Of a stretch of DNA of 64,000 bases, positions 17,848 to 27,220 are shown one piece after another (position 1 is the stretch's first letter; each line of letters opens with the position of its first letter). The stretch is from the NCBI RefSeq assembly GCF_900116385.1, contig NZ_FPCI01000001.1:2081501-2145500 (forward strand), read 5' to 3'. The notes beneath the pieces are model-generated. The model searched no databases and had not been told where the DNA came from. It saw nothing but the letters and a program-made list of their open reading frames with translations. This DNA comes from Pseudoxanthomonas sp. YR558. Lineage in GTDB: Bacteria; Pseudomonadota; Gammaproteobacteria; Xanthomonadales; Xanthomonadaceae. Position numbers and translations under genes: made by a program.

Positions 17848-19578
17848 ATGGCCCGCATCCCCGACGCCTTCATCGACGAACTGCTCGCCCGGACGGATAT
17901 CGTCGAGGTGGTGGGCGCGCGCGTCCCGCTGAAGCGCCAGGGCAAGGAATACTCGGCCTGCTGCCCGTTCCACGACGAGCGCTCGCCGTCGTTCACGGTC
18001 TCGCCGACCAAGCAGTTCTACCACTGCTTCGGCTGCGGCGCACACGGCACGGCCCTGTCGTTCCTGATGAACTACGACCGCCTAGAGTTTCTCGACGCGG
18101 TGGAAGAGCTGGCGCGCCGCAACGGCATGGAAGTGCCGCGCGAGACCCAGCAGCGCAACGAGAACAACGACACCCGCGACCTGTTCAATGCGCTGGAAGC
18201 GGCCGCACGCTTCTTCCAGCGCAATCTGGAGGGCAGCGACAAGGCGAAGTCCTATCTCGACGGCCGCGGCGTGGATGCGGCGATCCGCACGCAGTTCATG
18301 ATCGGCTATGCACCGGATGGCTACTCGGCATTGAAGGATGCGCTGGGCACCGACGAGCGCCGGATGAAGTTGCTCGATCGCGCCGGTCTGTTTTCGAAGA
18401 ACGACCGCGGCCACGTCTACGACAAGTTCCGCGACCGGGTGATGTTCCCGATCCACGACCGGCGCGGCCGCGTGATCGCCTTCGGCGGTCGCGTGCTCCA
18501 GAAGGACGACGGCCCCAAATACCTCAACTCGCCCGAGACCGCGCTGTTCCACAAGGGCCGCGAACTGTACGGCTTGTGGCAGGTGAAGCAGGCCAACCAG
18601 AAGATCGCGCGCCTGGTGGTGGTCGAGGGCTACATGGACGTGGTCTCGCTGTTCCAGTTCGGTGTGAAGGAAGCCGTCGCCACGCTGGGCACGGCGACCA
18701 CGCCGGAACACGCCGAGCTGCTGTTCCGCAATGCGCCCGACGTGTACTTCTGCTTCGACGGCGACGCCGCGGGCCAGCGTGCCGCGTGGCGCGCACTGGA
18801 ATCGGTGTTGCCGCGCATGAAGGACGGGCGCCAGGCGTTCTTCCTGTTCCTACCCGATGGCGAGGATCCCGACACCATCGTGCGGCAGGAAGGCGCGACC
18901 GGCTTCGATGCGCGCCTGCAGCAGGCGATGCCATTGTCGGAGTTCTTTTTCCAGGAACTGGGCAAGGACATCAAACTCTCCACGCTCGACGGCAAGGCCC
19001 GCCTGGCCGAGCGCGCGCGCCCGCTGCTGGCGCAGATTCCCGATGGCGCTTTCGGCGACCTGATGCGGCAGCAGCTGACCGTGGTGACCGGCGTGGGCGC
19101 TGGCAACGCCGCCAGTCCTGCACCAACCGCGCCAACGCGTCGCCCGCCTGCCACGAGCCCGGGCCAGAAACCCAGCCTTGTCCGTCACATCATCGTGCGC
19201 CTGCTGCACAAGCCAGCGCTCGCGCTGGCGATCGAATCCACGCATGGCTTCTCCGCACTGCGCCTGCCCGGCATGGACCTGCTGCTGGAACTGATCGCGC
19301 TGGTCCACGCGCGTCCCGATATCACCACCGGTGTGTTGCTGGAGCATTTCGCCGAACGGGATGAAGCAGCCGCTTTGCAGAAGCTGGCGATGCAGGATCT
19401 TCCCGGCGACGAGGAAAGCTGGCGGCTCGAACTGCTCGACGCCGCGGTGCAGCTGGAAAAGCAGATGCTGCAGCAGCGCCTGGACGAACTGCAGGCCAAG
19501 CAGCGCAACGTCGGGCTAGACGAAGCCGACAAGTACGAACTGCGCACCCTGTTGCAGGCCCGCATCGGTCGCCATTGA
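17848..19578 (+). CDS. dnaG: DNA primase
   Basis: A 576-residue primase that makes RNA primers at the replication fork together with DnaB. The zinc ribbon is Cys39, His42, Cys60 and Cys63 (CPFH...HCFGCG). A TOPRIM domain follows, with VVVEGYMDVVSL and the acidic FDGDAAG motif, then a helical C-terminal DnaB-interaction domain after a Pro/Ala-rich linker (about 420-440). I start at 17848 (MARIPDAFIDELL) because it aligns with other primases; an ATG three codons upstream is equally possible. rpoD, often next, is absent here. Confidence 0.97.
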   Translation: MARIPDAFIDELLARTDIVEVVGARVPLKRQGKEYSACCPFHDERSPSFTVSPTKQFYHCFGCGAHGTALSFLMNYDRLEFLDAVEELARRNGMEVPRETQQRNENNDTRDLFNALEAAARFFQRNLEGSDKAKSYLDGRGVDAAIRTQFMIGYAPDGYSALKDALGTDERRMKLLDRAGLFSKNDRGHVYDKFRDRVMFPIHDRRGRVIAFGGRVLQKDDGPKYLNSPETALFHKGRELYGLWQVKQANQKIARLVVVEGYMDVVSLFQFGVKEAVATLGTATTPEHAELLFRNAPDVYFCFDGDAAGQRAAWRALESVLPRMKDGRQAFFLFLPDGEDPDTIVRQEGATGFDARLQQAMPLSEFFFQELGKDIKLSTLDGKARLAERARPLLAQIPDGAFGDLMRQQLTVVTGVGAGNAASPAPTAPTRRPPATSPGQKPSLVRHIIVRLLHKPALALAIESTHGFSALRLPGMDLLLELIALVHARPDITTGVLLEHFAERDEAAALQKLAMQDLPGDEESWRLELLDAAVQLEKQMLQQRLDELQAKQRNVGLDEADKYELRTLLQARIGRH

Positions 19579-19590
19579 GAGGAGCGTCGC

Positions 19591-20094
19591 ATGAGCCGTC
19601 TGGTCCGTTTGCTGTCCGCTTTCCTGCTGTGCGCATGCATCACAACCGCCCTGGCAGGCGAGTTCACCCAGCCACGTCCCGGCCTGCATACCGGCGGGCA
19701 GCCGACCCTCGACGAGCTGAAGCGACTCAAGGACGACGGCGTGCGTACCGTGATCGACCTGCGCGGCCCGCAGGAAGACCGCGGCTATGACGAGGCGCGC
19801 GAAGTCGAAGCGCTGGGCATGAGCTACATTGCGCTGCCGATCAGCGGCAAAGAAGACATCAACGCGGAAAAGGCCCAGGCACTGCACGCCTTGCTGCAAG
19901 GCCGCGAGGGCGAAGTACTGCTGCATTGTGCGTCCGGCAATCGTGTCGGCGCGTTGCTCGCGCTGGGCGCCGCGCAGCGGGATGGCCTGTCCGCGGATGA
20001 AGCCCTGGCCCTGGGTCGTTCCGCCGGGCTGAAATCGCTGGAACCGGTGGTGGTGGAGCAGCTCGCCACGCCTGTCCCGACGGAGTCGAAATAA
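19591..20094 (+). CDS. Secreted cysteine phosphatase-like protein (DUF442/DSP-like)
   Basis: A 167-residue protein with a signal peptide (about 1-22). The fold signature is GQPTLDELKRLKDDGVRTVIDLR, followed by LLHCASGNRVGA. The nucleophile Cys113 and Arg118 are separated by four residues (CX4R), not the five of classical tyrosine phosphatases, as in the rhodanese-linked DUF442 group. Periplasmic location is inferred from the signal peptide. It starts 12 bases after dnaG and may be co-transcribed with it. The substrate is unknown. Confidence 0.78.
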   Translation: MSRLVRLLSAFLLCACITTALAGEFTQPRPGLHTGGQPTLDELKRLKDDGVRTVIDLRGPQEDRGYDEAREVEALGMSYIALPISGKEDINAEKAQALHALLQGREGEVLLHCASGNRVGALLALGAAQRDGLSADEALALGRSAGLKSLEPVVVEQLATPVPTESK

Positions 20095-20098
20095 GGCG

Positions 20099-21007
20099 TT
20101 AGACCATCGCCGGCCGCAGCAGCGGCATCACCCAGTGGTCGGCGAGCAGGAACGCGAACAGCGCCATCAGGTAGACGATGGAATAGTTGAACACGCGCAT
20201 GGCGAAGAACTCGTCGGGCGGGTTCAACAGGCGCCACGCGTACCAGAGGAACACCGAACCCAGCACCAGCGCGCCACCCAGGTAGAAGAAACCGCTCATG
20301 CCGAACACCACCGGCAACACGGTCACTTCCACCAGCAGCACGGTGTAGAACAGGATCTGCCAACGCGTGTACGTCACGCCGTGCGTCACCGGCAGCATCG
20401 GCACCAGCGCACGCGCGTAGTCCTCGCGACGGAAGATCGCCAGCGCCCAGAAGTGCGGTGGTGTCCATACGAAGATGATCAGCACCAGCAGCAGCGCATG
20501 CGGCCAGTCCCACTCGCCCTGCATGCCGGTCATCGTGGCCCAGCCCAGCAGCGGCGGCGCCGCGCCGGCGATGCCGCCGATGACGATGTTCTGCGGCGTC
20601 GCGCGCTTCAGGAACACCGTGTACACCACGGCGTAACCGATCAGCGACGCGAACGTCAGTATCGCCGTGATCGTGTTGACCCACAGCACGAGGATCGCCA
20701 TCGACAACGCCGCCAGCACCAGCGCGAAGACCAGTGCCTGCCACGGCTTCACCTGGCCCTGCACCAGCGGGCGCCACGACGTGCGCGCCATCTTGGCGTC
20801 GATGCGCGTGTCCAACAGCTGGTTGATCGCCGCGGCGCTGGAAGCCGCCAACCAGATGCCGAGGAAGCCGAGCGCCCCACGCAGTAGCTGCGCGCCATCG
20901 GGCAGACCATCGATCGCAAGGAACATGCCGACGATCGCGGTGAACACGATCAGCGCCACCACGCGCGGCTTGGTCAGGTCCCAGTACTGGCGGTAAGTGG
21001 AGGCCAT
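20099..21007 (-). CDS. cyoE: Protoheme IX farnesyltransferase (heme O synthase)
   Basis: A 302-residue UbiA-type prenyltransferase with about nine membrane helices. It adds a farnesyl group to heme B, giving heme O, the precursor of heme A for the aa3 oxidase. The active-site motif [20 protein letters not shown] (N-x3-D-x3-D-x2-M-x-R-T) is complete. The gene begins one base after ctaA ends, which orders the heme O and heme A steps in one transcript. Confidence 0.96.
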   Translation of the reverse strand: MASTYRQYWDLTKPRVVALIVFTAIVGMFLAIDGLPDGAQLLRGALGFLGIWLAASSAAAINQLLDTRIDAKMARTSWRPLVQGQVKPWQALVFALVLAALSMAILVLWVNTITAILTFASLIGYAVVYTVFLKRATPQNIVIGGIAGAAPPLLGWATMTGMQGEWDWPHALLLVLIIFVWTPPHFWALAIFRREDYARALVPMLPVTHGVTYTRWQILFYTVLLVEVTVLPVVFGMSGFFYLGGALVLGSVFLWYAWRLLNPPDEFFAMRVFNYSIVYLMALFAFLLADHWVMPLLRPAMV

Positions 21008-21008
21008 G

Positions 21009-22172
21009 TCAGTCGGGCCTGCGCAGGCGGGCGACCAGCGACACCATCGTGAACAACAGCAGCACCGCGCCGGCGTTGTGTGCGACCGCGACCGGCAGCG
21101 GCAGGTTGAGCTTCACGTTGAGGATGCCCAGCGTGACCTGCGCGCACACCAGCACCGCCAGCGTCAGCGACCAGCTGCGCATGCCCGGCGTGCGGAACAG
21201 GCGCAGTGCCAACGCCAGTACATAGAGCGCGACGATCACCGCCATGACGCGGTGGGTCAGCTGGATGGCGATGCGCGAGGCGCCATCGAGCACGCCGCCT
21301 TCGTAGTCCACCCCGATCCCGCGCCACAGCACGAAGCCTTCGCGGAAATCCGCCGGCGGCGCCCACTGGCCGACGCACTTCGGGAAATCCAGGCCGCAGG
21401 CCAGCGCGGCGTAGTTGGCGCTCACCCAACCGCCCAGCGCGATCTGCACGCCGAGCAGCACCAGGCCGCCGATCAGCCAGCGGCGCAGCACCGTGCTGTC
21501 CGCCAGGGTGATCGGGCGATCGGTGGCGCGCCAGGCCATCCATACCAGCAGCGAGAACGTGGTCAGGCCGCCGAGCAGGTGGCCCATCACGACGATGGGT
21601 TTCAACAGCCACGTCACCGTCCACATGCCGAGCAACGCCTGGAAGATGATCACCGCCAGCGTCAGCGTCGCCGCGCGCGCCAGATCGATGTTTGACCAGC
21701 GCAGGGCCGCGAACAGCAGGATCGCTTCCCCCAGGATCGCCAGCGCGGATGCCGCGCCGTGTTCGCCATGCATGTACAACGGAATCGCGGCACCTACGAG
21801 ACCTGCAGCCACCAGGATCTGCGCGATGCCCCAGCGCCGGCGACGCGCGGCCAGCAGCGCGAGCACCAGCACGAGCACGCCGAGCGATGCGGCGAGATGG
21901 CGGTGAACCTGTTCACGCCATGCCTTGTGGGTTTCGAACGGACGGATCTCGCTGGCCACGTGCGAGGCCGCTTCATCGACCGCCTTCGGCCATGCCGCGC
22001 GGCCGTAGCAGGTCGGCCAGTCGGGGCAGCTCAGGCCGGCGTCGGACAGGCGCACGAAGGCGCCGAACACGACGACGCACAGCGTCAGTGCCACCGCCAA
22101 CCAGGCGATGCGATGGAAGTGTCTGTAGATCACGGGGCGCGCGATCTCGGGACGGTCGTTGGAAGTCATCAT
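21009..22172 (-). CDS. ctaA: Heme A synthase (COX15/CtaA)
   Basis: A 387-residue eight-helix membrane enzyme that oxidises the C8 methyl of heme O to a formyl group. Typical pieces are [21 protein letters not shown] near the N-terminus, the heme-ligand region HRHLAASLG, and [14 protein letters not shown] in the second half. Two adjacent ATG codons (22172, 22169) are possible starts. The gene follows the SCO-like gene by 22 bases. Confidence 0.95.
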   Translation of the reverse strand: MMTSNDRPEIARPVIYRHFHRIAWLAVALTLCVVVFGAFVRLSDAGLSCPDWPTCYGRAAWPKAVDEAASHVASEIRPFETHKAWREQVHRHLAASLGVLVLVLALLAARRRRWGIAQILVAAGLVGAAIPLYMHGEHGAASALAILGEAILLFAALRWSNIDLARAATLTLAVIIFQALLGMWTVTWLLKPIVVMGHLLGGLTTFSLLVWMAWRATDRPITLADSTVLRRWLIGGLVLLGVQIALGGWVSANYAALACGLDFPKCVGQWAPPADFREGFVLWRGIGVDYEGGVLDGASRIAIQLTHRVMAVIVALYVLALALRLFRTPGMRSWSLTLAVLVCAQVTLGILNVKLNLPLPVAVAHNAGAVLLLFTMVSLVARLRRPD

Positions 22173-22194
22173 GGTCAGGGAGCGTGCGTGCGGC

Positions 22195-22767
22195 TCAGAT
22201 CAGCTTGAGCAGCTTGGAAACGTCGGTGCGCAGGTGGCCGGGATCGAAGCCCGGCGCGTAGCGCAGGATCACGAAGCCGTGCGGATCGATCACGTAGACC
22301 GGCACGCCGGCCGGATCGTCCACCTGCGGCAACGCGGCGCGCAGCGGATCGTCGGCGCGGACAACGCGCAGCGCCGAGTGGCGCGGCGCGCCGTCGGGAT
22401 ACGCGCCGATCCAGAGAATGTCGACGTCGTCGGCGTTGTGGCCGAACAACTGCCAGACCTTGTCGAGGTCGTTCGCCAGCGTCAGGCACGCCTGTGCGCA
22501 ACTGGCGGGAGGTGCGACGACGATGCGCCAGCCGCGCTCGGCGGGGTTCCAGTCGTAGCGGCTGCCGTCGGCCAGCACCGGCACGATGGCGCGCGCGTCG
22601 GCGGGTGGCTGCAGCATCTGGCCATGGTTCTTGTGCCCGGCCGGCTGCCAGCCGGCGAAGCGCAGCACGCCGGCGCCGAACACGGTGCCGAAGAACAGGG
22701 CGAACAGGCCGACCAGCATCCAGCGCCCGCGGCGCCGCTGGGCGGGATCGAACGAATTGGAGTCCAT
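22195..22767 (-). CDS. SCO1-like thioredoxin-fold protein of the cytochrome oxidase cluster
   Basis: A 190-residue protein with one N-terminal membrane anchor (about 17-35) and a periplasmic domain. Cys90 and Cys94 form a CxxxC motif (SCAQAC), the spacing of SCO1/PrrC copper chaperones. The segment VYVIDPHGFVILRY resembles the SCO region that supplies the copper-ligand His. Overall similarity to SCO is weak by eye. The location, between SURF1 and heme A synthase, supports a role in loading or reducing the CuA site. Copper binding is inference. Confidence 0.72.
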   Translation of the reverse strand: MDSNSFDPAQRRRGRWMLVGLFALFFGTVFGAGVLRFAGWQPAGHKNHGQMLQPPADARAIVPVLADGSRYDWNPAERGWRIVVAPPASCAQACLTLANDLDKVWQLFGHNADDVDILWIGAYPDGAPRHSALRVVRADDPLRAALPQVDDPAGVPVYVIDPHGFVILRYAPGFDPGHLRTDVSKLLKLI

Positions 22768-22793
22768 GCCGTTATTTTCTCACGCCACGCCGC

Positions 22794-23516
22794 TCAATGC
22801 CCCTGCCGGGCGGCACGCCGGGACCGCCAGGTCAGCACCAGCGCGGTGATGAACACGGCAGCGGCCAGTCCGAACCACTGCACGGCGTAGCCGATGTGGC
22901 GCTCCGGCGGCAACGTGTTGGGCAGGATGTCGAGGTCGCGGGCGTAGCCCAGCGGCCGGTCCGGGTCCAGCTTCAGCACGCGCGGTGCCAACGCCGGCAG
23001 CCGCAGGGCCTCCTTCAATGCATCCCGCTGCAACGCGATCACCAGCAGGCTGCCGTCGGGTTGGGCGCTCGGCGCAGCGTGGGCGATGCCTTCCGAAGGC
23101 GGCGGCACCAGCAGGCCGGCGACGTGCAGGTCGTTCGGTGGCAGCGGAATCTCCGGCATCCGGCGGTCGCCCGGGATCGGCAGCCATCCCAGTTCGACCA
23201 ACACCGGTGCGCCGCCGCCCGCCGGCAGGAAGACACGGTACGCACGCACCCCGGCCTGGCGGTCACGGGTCTGGTTGTCGAGCAGGATGGCGGGACGTGG
23301 CGCGAAGCGGCCCTCGCCCTCGGTCCAGTCGTAGCGGTCCGCGCGCCCCTCGTCCGCGGCGATGGCCAGCGGCTGCGGCTGGCGCTCGGCCAGCACGCGC
23401 GCGGTTTCGGCCAGCATGGCGTGCTTCTGGTCCGCCCGTCCCAGCTGCCAGGCGCCCAGGCTGCCGAACAGCGACATCGCCAGCACGGCCAGGGTCCAGC
23501 CGATCGGGAGCGGCAT
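22794..23516 (-). CDS. SURF1-family cytochrome oxidase assembly protein
   Basis: A 240-residue protein with a membrane helix at each end (about 5-22 and 210-232) and a periplasmic loop between, the SURF1 layout. Characteristic pieces are GAWQLGRADQKHA, NQTRDRQAGVRAYRVF, LVELGWLPI and the closing HIGYAVQWFGLAA. SURF1 helps insert heme A into subunit I. I prefer the ATG at 23516; a GTG four codons upstream is possible. It is divergent from the small membrane gene at 23619. Confidence 0.9.
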   Translation of the reverse strand: MPLPIGWTLAVLAMSLFGSLGAWQLGRADQKHAMLAETARVLAERQPQPLAIAADEGRADRYDWTEGEGRFAPRPAILLDNQTRDRQAGVRAYRVFLPAGGGAPVLVELGWLPIPGDRRMPEIPLPPNDLHVAGLLVPPPSEGIAHAAPSAQPDGSLLVIALQRDALKEALRLPALAPRVLKLDPDRPLGYARDLDILPNTLPPERHIGYAVQWFGLAAAVFITALVLTWRSRRAARQGH

Positions 23517-23618
23517 GCGCCGGCTCACGGGCTGCGTCCGAATGTCGCACCCACCACGGGCCCACCGCGGCGGAGCGATAATGCGTACCTCACCGCTGCG
23601 GCACCTCTCGAGGACGCC

Positions 23619-23840
23619 ATGAACGATTCGCTGAAAACCCTGCTGATCATCGCCTTCCTCATCGTCATCGTGTGGAACCTCGGCGCGGGCCTGTACTACA
23701 TGCTGGTGGACAAGAGCGACAGCAAGCGCACGGTCAACGCGCTGACCCGCCGTATCGCCCTGTCCGTCGGACTGATCCTGCTGGTGATCCTGGCCATCAA
23801 GATGGGCTGGATCCAGCCGCACGGCGTCAATCCCGGCTGA
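23619..23840 (+). CDS. Twin-transmembrane protein, DUF2909-like
   Basis: A 73-residue protein with two hydrophobic helices (about 6-28 and 47-66) joined by a charged loop (DKSDSKRTVNALTRR). This is the pattern of the DUF2909 twin-TM proteins found beside SURF1 and coxIII in many proteobacteria. It lies on the opposite strand to all its oxidase neighbours. Function unknown; association with oxidase assembly is inferred from position. Confidence 0.8.
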   Translation: MNDSLKTLLIIAFLIVIVWNLGAGLYYMLVDKSDSKRTVNALTRRIALSVGLILLVILAIKMGWIQPHGVNPG

Positions 23841-23887
23841 GCACGCATTGTCCCGCGCGCCACCGGCGGCGCCAACCAAGAAGAAAA

Positions 23888-23918
23888 GAAAAAGGGCCGG
23901 CAATGCCGGCCCTTTCTT
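23888..23918. terminator. Bidirectional intrinsic terminator
   Basis: Stem GGGCCGGC/GCCGGCCC with a three-base loop, flanked by an A-rich run on the left and CTTTCTT on the right. It sits between the convergent twin-TM gene and coxIII and can end both transcripts. Confidence 0.85.
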
Positions 23919-23936
23919 CGTTCGGCTCGCCCGCGC

Positions 23937-24815
23937 TTACAGCACGTAGACGAACAGGAACAGGCCCAGCCAGACCACGTCCACGAAGTGCCAGTACCAC
24001 GCGACGGCTTCGAAACCGAAATGGTTGTCCTTGCTGAAGTGACCCTTCGCGCAACGGAACCAGATGATCGCCAGCATGATGGTGCCCAGCGTCACGTGCA
24101 TGCCGTGGAAGCCGGTCAGCATGAAGAACGTCGAACCGTAGATGCCGGAGCCCAGCGTCAGGTTCAGTTCTTTGTAGGCGTGGACGTACTCTTCGGCCTG
24201 GTAGAACAGGAACGTGCAGCCCAGCAGCACGGTGGCGCCCAGCCAGATCAGCAACTGCTTGCGGTTGCCGGCCTTCAGCGCATGGTGCGCGATGGTGATG
24301 GTCACGCCCGAGGTCAGCAGGATCAGCGTATTGATCAGCGGCAGGCCCCAGGCCGGGATGGTCTGGAACTGGCCACCGACCTGGCCCGGGCCGGCGCTCG
24401 GCCACGCGGCCGAGAAGCCTTCCCACAGCAGGCTGTTGGTCATGACGCCGTCGCCTTCGCCACCCAGCCACGGCAACGCGAGCGTGCGGGCATAGAACAG
24501 GGCGCCGAAGAAGGCCGCGAAGAACATCACTTCCGAGAAGATGAACCACACCATGCCCATGCGGAACGACACATCCACCTGGCGGTTGTAGTGGCCGCTG
24601 ACCGACTCGCGGATCACGTCGCCGAACCACATGAACAGCGTGGCGCACAGCATCACGACGCCGGCGTAGAACGCCCACATGCCCCAGGCGGAATCATTGA
24701 GCCAGTTGGCCACGCCCACCATGGTGACGAACATGGCGATGGAACCCACGAACGGCCACTTGGAGCTGTGCGGCACGAAGTAGATGTTGGCGTCTGGCGA
24801 ATGGGTTTGTCCCAT
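23937..24815 (-). CDS. ctaE: Cytochrome c oxidase subunit III
   Basis: A 292-residue seven-helix subunit of the aa3-type terminal oxidase. Family features include YFVPHSSKWPF at the N-terminus, FRMGMVWFIFSEVMFF, TGFHGMHVTLGTIML, and AVAWYWHFVDVVWLGLFLFVYV at the C-terminus. It is the last structural gene of the oxidase operon before the bidirectional terminator and starts 27 bases after cox11. Confidence 0.97.
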   Translation of the reverse strand: MGQTHSPDANIYFVPHSSKWPFVGSIAMFVTMVGVANWLNDSAWGMWAFYAGVVMLCATLFMWFGDVIRESVSGHYNRQVDVSFRMGMVWFIFSEVMFFAAFFGALFYARTLALPWLGGEGDGVMTNSLLWEGFSAAWPSAGPGQVGGQFQTIPAWGLPLINTLILLTSGVTITIAHHALKAGNRKQLLIWLGATVLLGCTFLFYQAEEYVHAYKELNLTLGSGIYGSTFFMLTGFHGMHVTLGTIMLAIIWFRCAKGHFSKDNHFGFEAVAWYWHFVDVVWLGLFLFVYVL

Positions 24816-24842
24816 GGCGTGGCTTCCGGTTGCTAAGCGTGA

Positions 24843-25421
24843 TCAGGGTGCCGCGAGCGGCGAGGGCGATGCGTTGCCCGTGCCGATCTGCGCGGTCAGT
24901 GCATCGTTCTTGAAGAAGGTATACGACAGGGTGATCGTCTTCACTTCCGCCGGCAGGTCCGGGTCCACGATGAAGCGGACCGGCATGTCGCGGCTTTCGC
25001 CGGCCTGCAGGGTCTGGGCGGTGAAGCAGAAACACTCGGTCTTGGTGAAGAAGCCCGACGCGCGCGCCGGCGCCACGGACGGCACCGCGCTGCCCACGAT
25101 CGGGCGCTCGCTGTCGTTGCGGGCGAAATACTTGGCTTCGTACAGCTCGCCGGGCACGACCTGCATGGTCAGCTGCTCGGGGTGGAAAGCCCACGGCAGC
25201 TTGGAGTTCACGCCGCCGTCGAACTGCACGGTGACCGTGCGCTTGGCCTTGGCGGCGGCGACCGCCGCGGCCTGGCCCGGGCCCTGCTCCAGGCGGATGC
25301 CGAACACCTTCTCGCAGGCGATGCGGTACAGCGGCACCAGCGAGAAGGTCAGCACGAACACGGCCACGGCCACGCCCACCAGCTTGAACAGCCCCGCCGA
25401 ATTGGACTTCGCGGCGGTCAT
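24843..25421 (-). CDS. ctaG: Cytochrome c oxidase assembly protein CtaG/Cox11
   Basis: A 192-residue copper chaperone for the CuB site of subunit I. It has one N-terminal membrane helix (about 12-33) and a periplasmic beta domain. The copper-binding motif ECFCFTAQ gives Cys130 and Cys132, with a further Cys at 36. I chose the ATG at 25421, four bases inside the end of the 44-residue upstream gene, because the family starts here. An Ala/Lys-rich insert ([10 protein letters not shown]) follows the membrane segment. Confidence 0.95.
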   Translation of the reverse strand: MTAAKSNSAGLFKLVGVAVAVFVLTFSLVPLYRIACEKVFGIRLEQGPGQAAAVAAAKAKRTVTVQFDGGVNSKLPWAFHPEQLTMQVVPGELYEAKYFARNDSERPIVGSAVPSVAPARASGFFTKTECFCFTAQTLQAGESRDMPVRFIVDPDLPAEVKTITLSYTFFKNDALTAQIGTGNASPSPLAAP

Positions 25422-25552
25422 GCGCTGAGCACCGCGCGGGCGATGAACGCCACGAAGATCGCGAGCGCGATCCCGCCAATCACCCACGCGGTCCGCAGCA
25501 CCGCCTTGCGGCGGCGCGCGAGTTCCTCGGGAGTCAGCGCGGGGGCGTTCAT
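25418..25552 (-). CDS. Cytochrome oxidase small assembly peptide (44 aa)
   Basis: This gene is very short. It reads [16 protein letters not shown], then a hydrophobic helix (about residues 20-41) ending RAVLSA. It starts 20 bases before the coxI coordinates end on this strand and its stop overlaps the cox11 ATG (ATGA). The layout, a basic RRR patch before one membrane helix and a place between coxI and cox11, matches the small assembly proteins annotated in other proteobacterial oxidase operons. The biochemical role is unknown. Confidence 0.82.
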   Translation of the reverse strand: MNAPALTPEELARRRKAVLRTAWVIGGIALAIFVAFIARAVLSA

Positions 25553-25571
25553 GCGGTACGGCTCAACGATC

Positions 25572-27185
25572 TCAGTGGGTCACGTCGCCGTGCGCCAGGT
25601 CGCCATCCTTGATGACCGGCGGAACGGTGAAGGTGTGGTGCGGCGCCGGCGACGGCACGGTCCACTCCAGGCCCTTGGCGTTTTCCCACGCACGCGCCTC
25701 GGCCTTCTTGCCGTTGCGCAGCGAGGCCCACAGGATCGCGGCCATCATGAACGGCGTGGCGAACATGCCGAACGCGCCGATCGAGCTGATCAGGTTCCAG
25801 TCCGCGAACACCGGGTTGTAGTCCGGGATGCGGCGCGGCATGCCGGCCAGGCCTAGGAAGTGCTGCGGGAAGAACAGCAGGTTGACGAACACGATCGTCC
25901 ACCAGAAATGGAACTTGCCCCAGAACTCGTTGTACATGCGGCCGGTCCACTTCGGCCACCAGTAGTAGGTCGCCGCGATGATGGAGAACAGCGCACCGGT
26001 CACCAGCACGTAGTGGAAGTGCGCCACCACGAAGTAGGTGTCGTGGTACTGGAAGTCCGCCGGCACGATCGCCAGCATGAGGCCGGAGAAGCCGCCGATG
26101 CTGAAGAGGATCACGAAGCCCACGGCCCACAGCATCGGCGTTTCGAAGGACAGCGAGCCCTTCCACATCGTGCTGACCCAGTTGAACACCTTCACGCCGG
26201 TCGGGATCGCGATCAGCATGGTGGCGAACATGAAGTAGATCTCGCCGCCCAACGGCATGCCCACCGTGAACATGTGGTGCGCCCACACGATGAACGACAG
26301 GAACGCGATCGAGGCGGTCGCGTACACCATGGCCTGGTAGCCGAACAGCGGCTTGCGGCTGAAGGTCGGGATGATTTCCGACACCACGCCGAACGCCGGC
26401 AGGATCATGATGTAGACCTCGGGGTGACCGAAGAACCAGAAGATGTGCTGGTACATCACCGGGTCGCCGCCGCCGGCCGCGTTAAAGAAGCTGGTGCCGA
26501 AGAACTTGTCGGTCAGCAGCATGGTGACGGCACCGGCGAGCACGGGCATCACGGCGATCAGCAGGAACGCGGTGATCAGCCAGGTCCAGCAGAAGATCGG
26601 CATCTTCAGCAGGTCCAGGCCCGGGGCGCGCATGTTCAGCACGGTGGCGATGATGTTGATCGCGCCCATGATCGAGCTGACGCCCATCATGTGGATGGCG
26701 AAGATCGTGAACGCCACGTTCGCGCCGCCTTGCAGCGACAGCGGCGGGTACAGCGTCCAGCCACCGGCCGGAGCGCCGCCCGGCAGGAACAGCGTGCCCA
26801 GCAGCAGGGTGAAGGCGAACGGCATGATCCAGAAGGACCAGTTGTTCATGCGCGGCAGCGCCATGTCCGGCGCGCCGACCTGCAGCGGGATCATCCAGTT
26901 GGCCAGGCCGACGAAGGCCGGCATCACGCCACCGAAGATCATGACCAGCGCGTGCACCGTGGTCATCTGGTTGAAAAGTTCGGGGCTGACCAGCTGCAGG
27001 CCCGGCACCATCAGTTCGGCGCGGATCACCACCGACATGCCTGCGCCGATGATGAACATGATGAAGCTGAAGATCAGGTAGAGAGTACCGATGTCCTTGT
27101 GGTTCGTGGAGAAGAACCACCGCTCGATGAAGCTCTGCTGGTGACCGTGGTGATCGTCGTGATGATCGACGGCGGAGTTGGCCAT
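25572..27185 (-). CDS. ctaD: Cytochrome c oxidase subunit I
   Basis: The 537-residue catalytic subunit of an aa3-type heme-copper oxidase, with about twelve helices. The N-terminus is His-rich (DHHDDHHGHQQ). FFSTNHKDIGTLYLIF is the family start. WFFGHPEVYIMILPAFG contains the CuB His and the His-Tyr cross-link pair. YHDTYFVVAHFHYVL carries the heme a3 and heme a ligands. It takes electrons from CuA of subunit II and reduces oxygen in the inner membrane. The HPEVY sequence marks an A-type oxidase. Confidence 0.98.
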   Translation of the reverse strand: MANSAVDHHDDHHGHQQSFIERWFFSTNHKDIGTLYLIFSFIMFIIGAGMSVVIRAELMVPGLQLVSPELFNQMTTVHALVMIFGGVMPAFVGLANWMIPLQVGAPDMALPRMNNWSFWIMPFAFTLLLGTLFLPGGAPAGGWTLYPPLSLQGGANVAFTIFAIHMMGVSSIMGAINIIATVLNMRAPGLDLLKMPIFCWTWLITAFLLIAVMPVLAGAVTMLLTDKFFGTSFFNAAGGGDPVMYQHIFWFFGHPEVYIMILPAFGVVSEIIPTFSRKPLFGYQAMVYATASIAFLSFIVWAHHMFTVGMPLGGEIYFMFATMLIAIPTGVKVFNWVSTMWKGSLSFETPMLWAVGFVILFSIGGFSGLMLAIVPADFQYHDTYFVVAHFHYVLVTGALFSIIAATYYWWPKWTGRMYNEFWGKFHFWWTIVFVNLLFFPQHFLGLAGMPRRIPDYNPVFADWNLISSIGAFGMFATPFMMAAILWASLRNGKKAEARAWENAKGLEWTVPSPAPHHTFTVPPVIKDGDLAHGDVTH

Positions 27186-27220
27186 GTGCTTACTCTCTTG
27201 AAGCTAATTCGGACGGTCGA

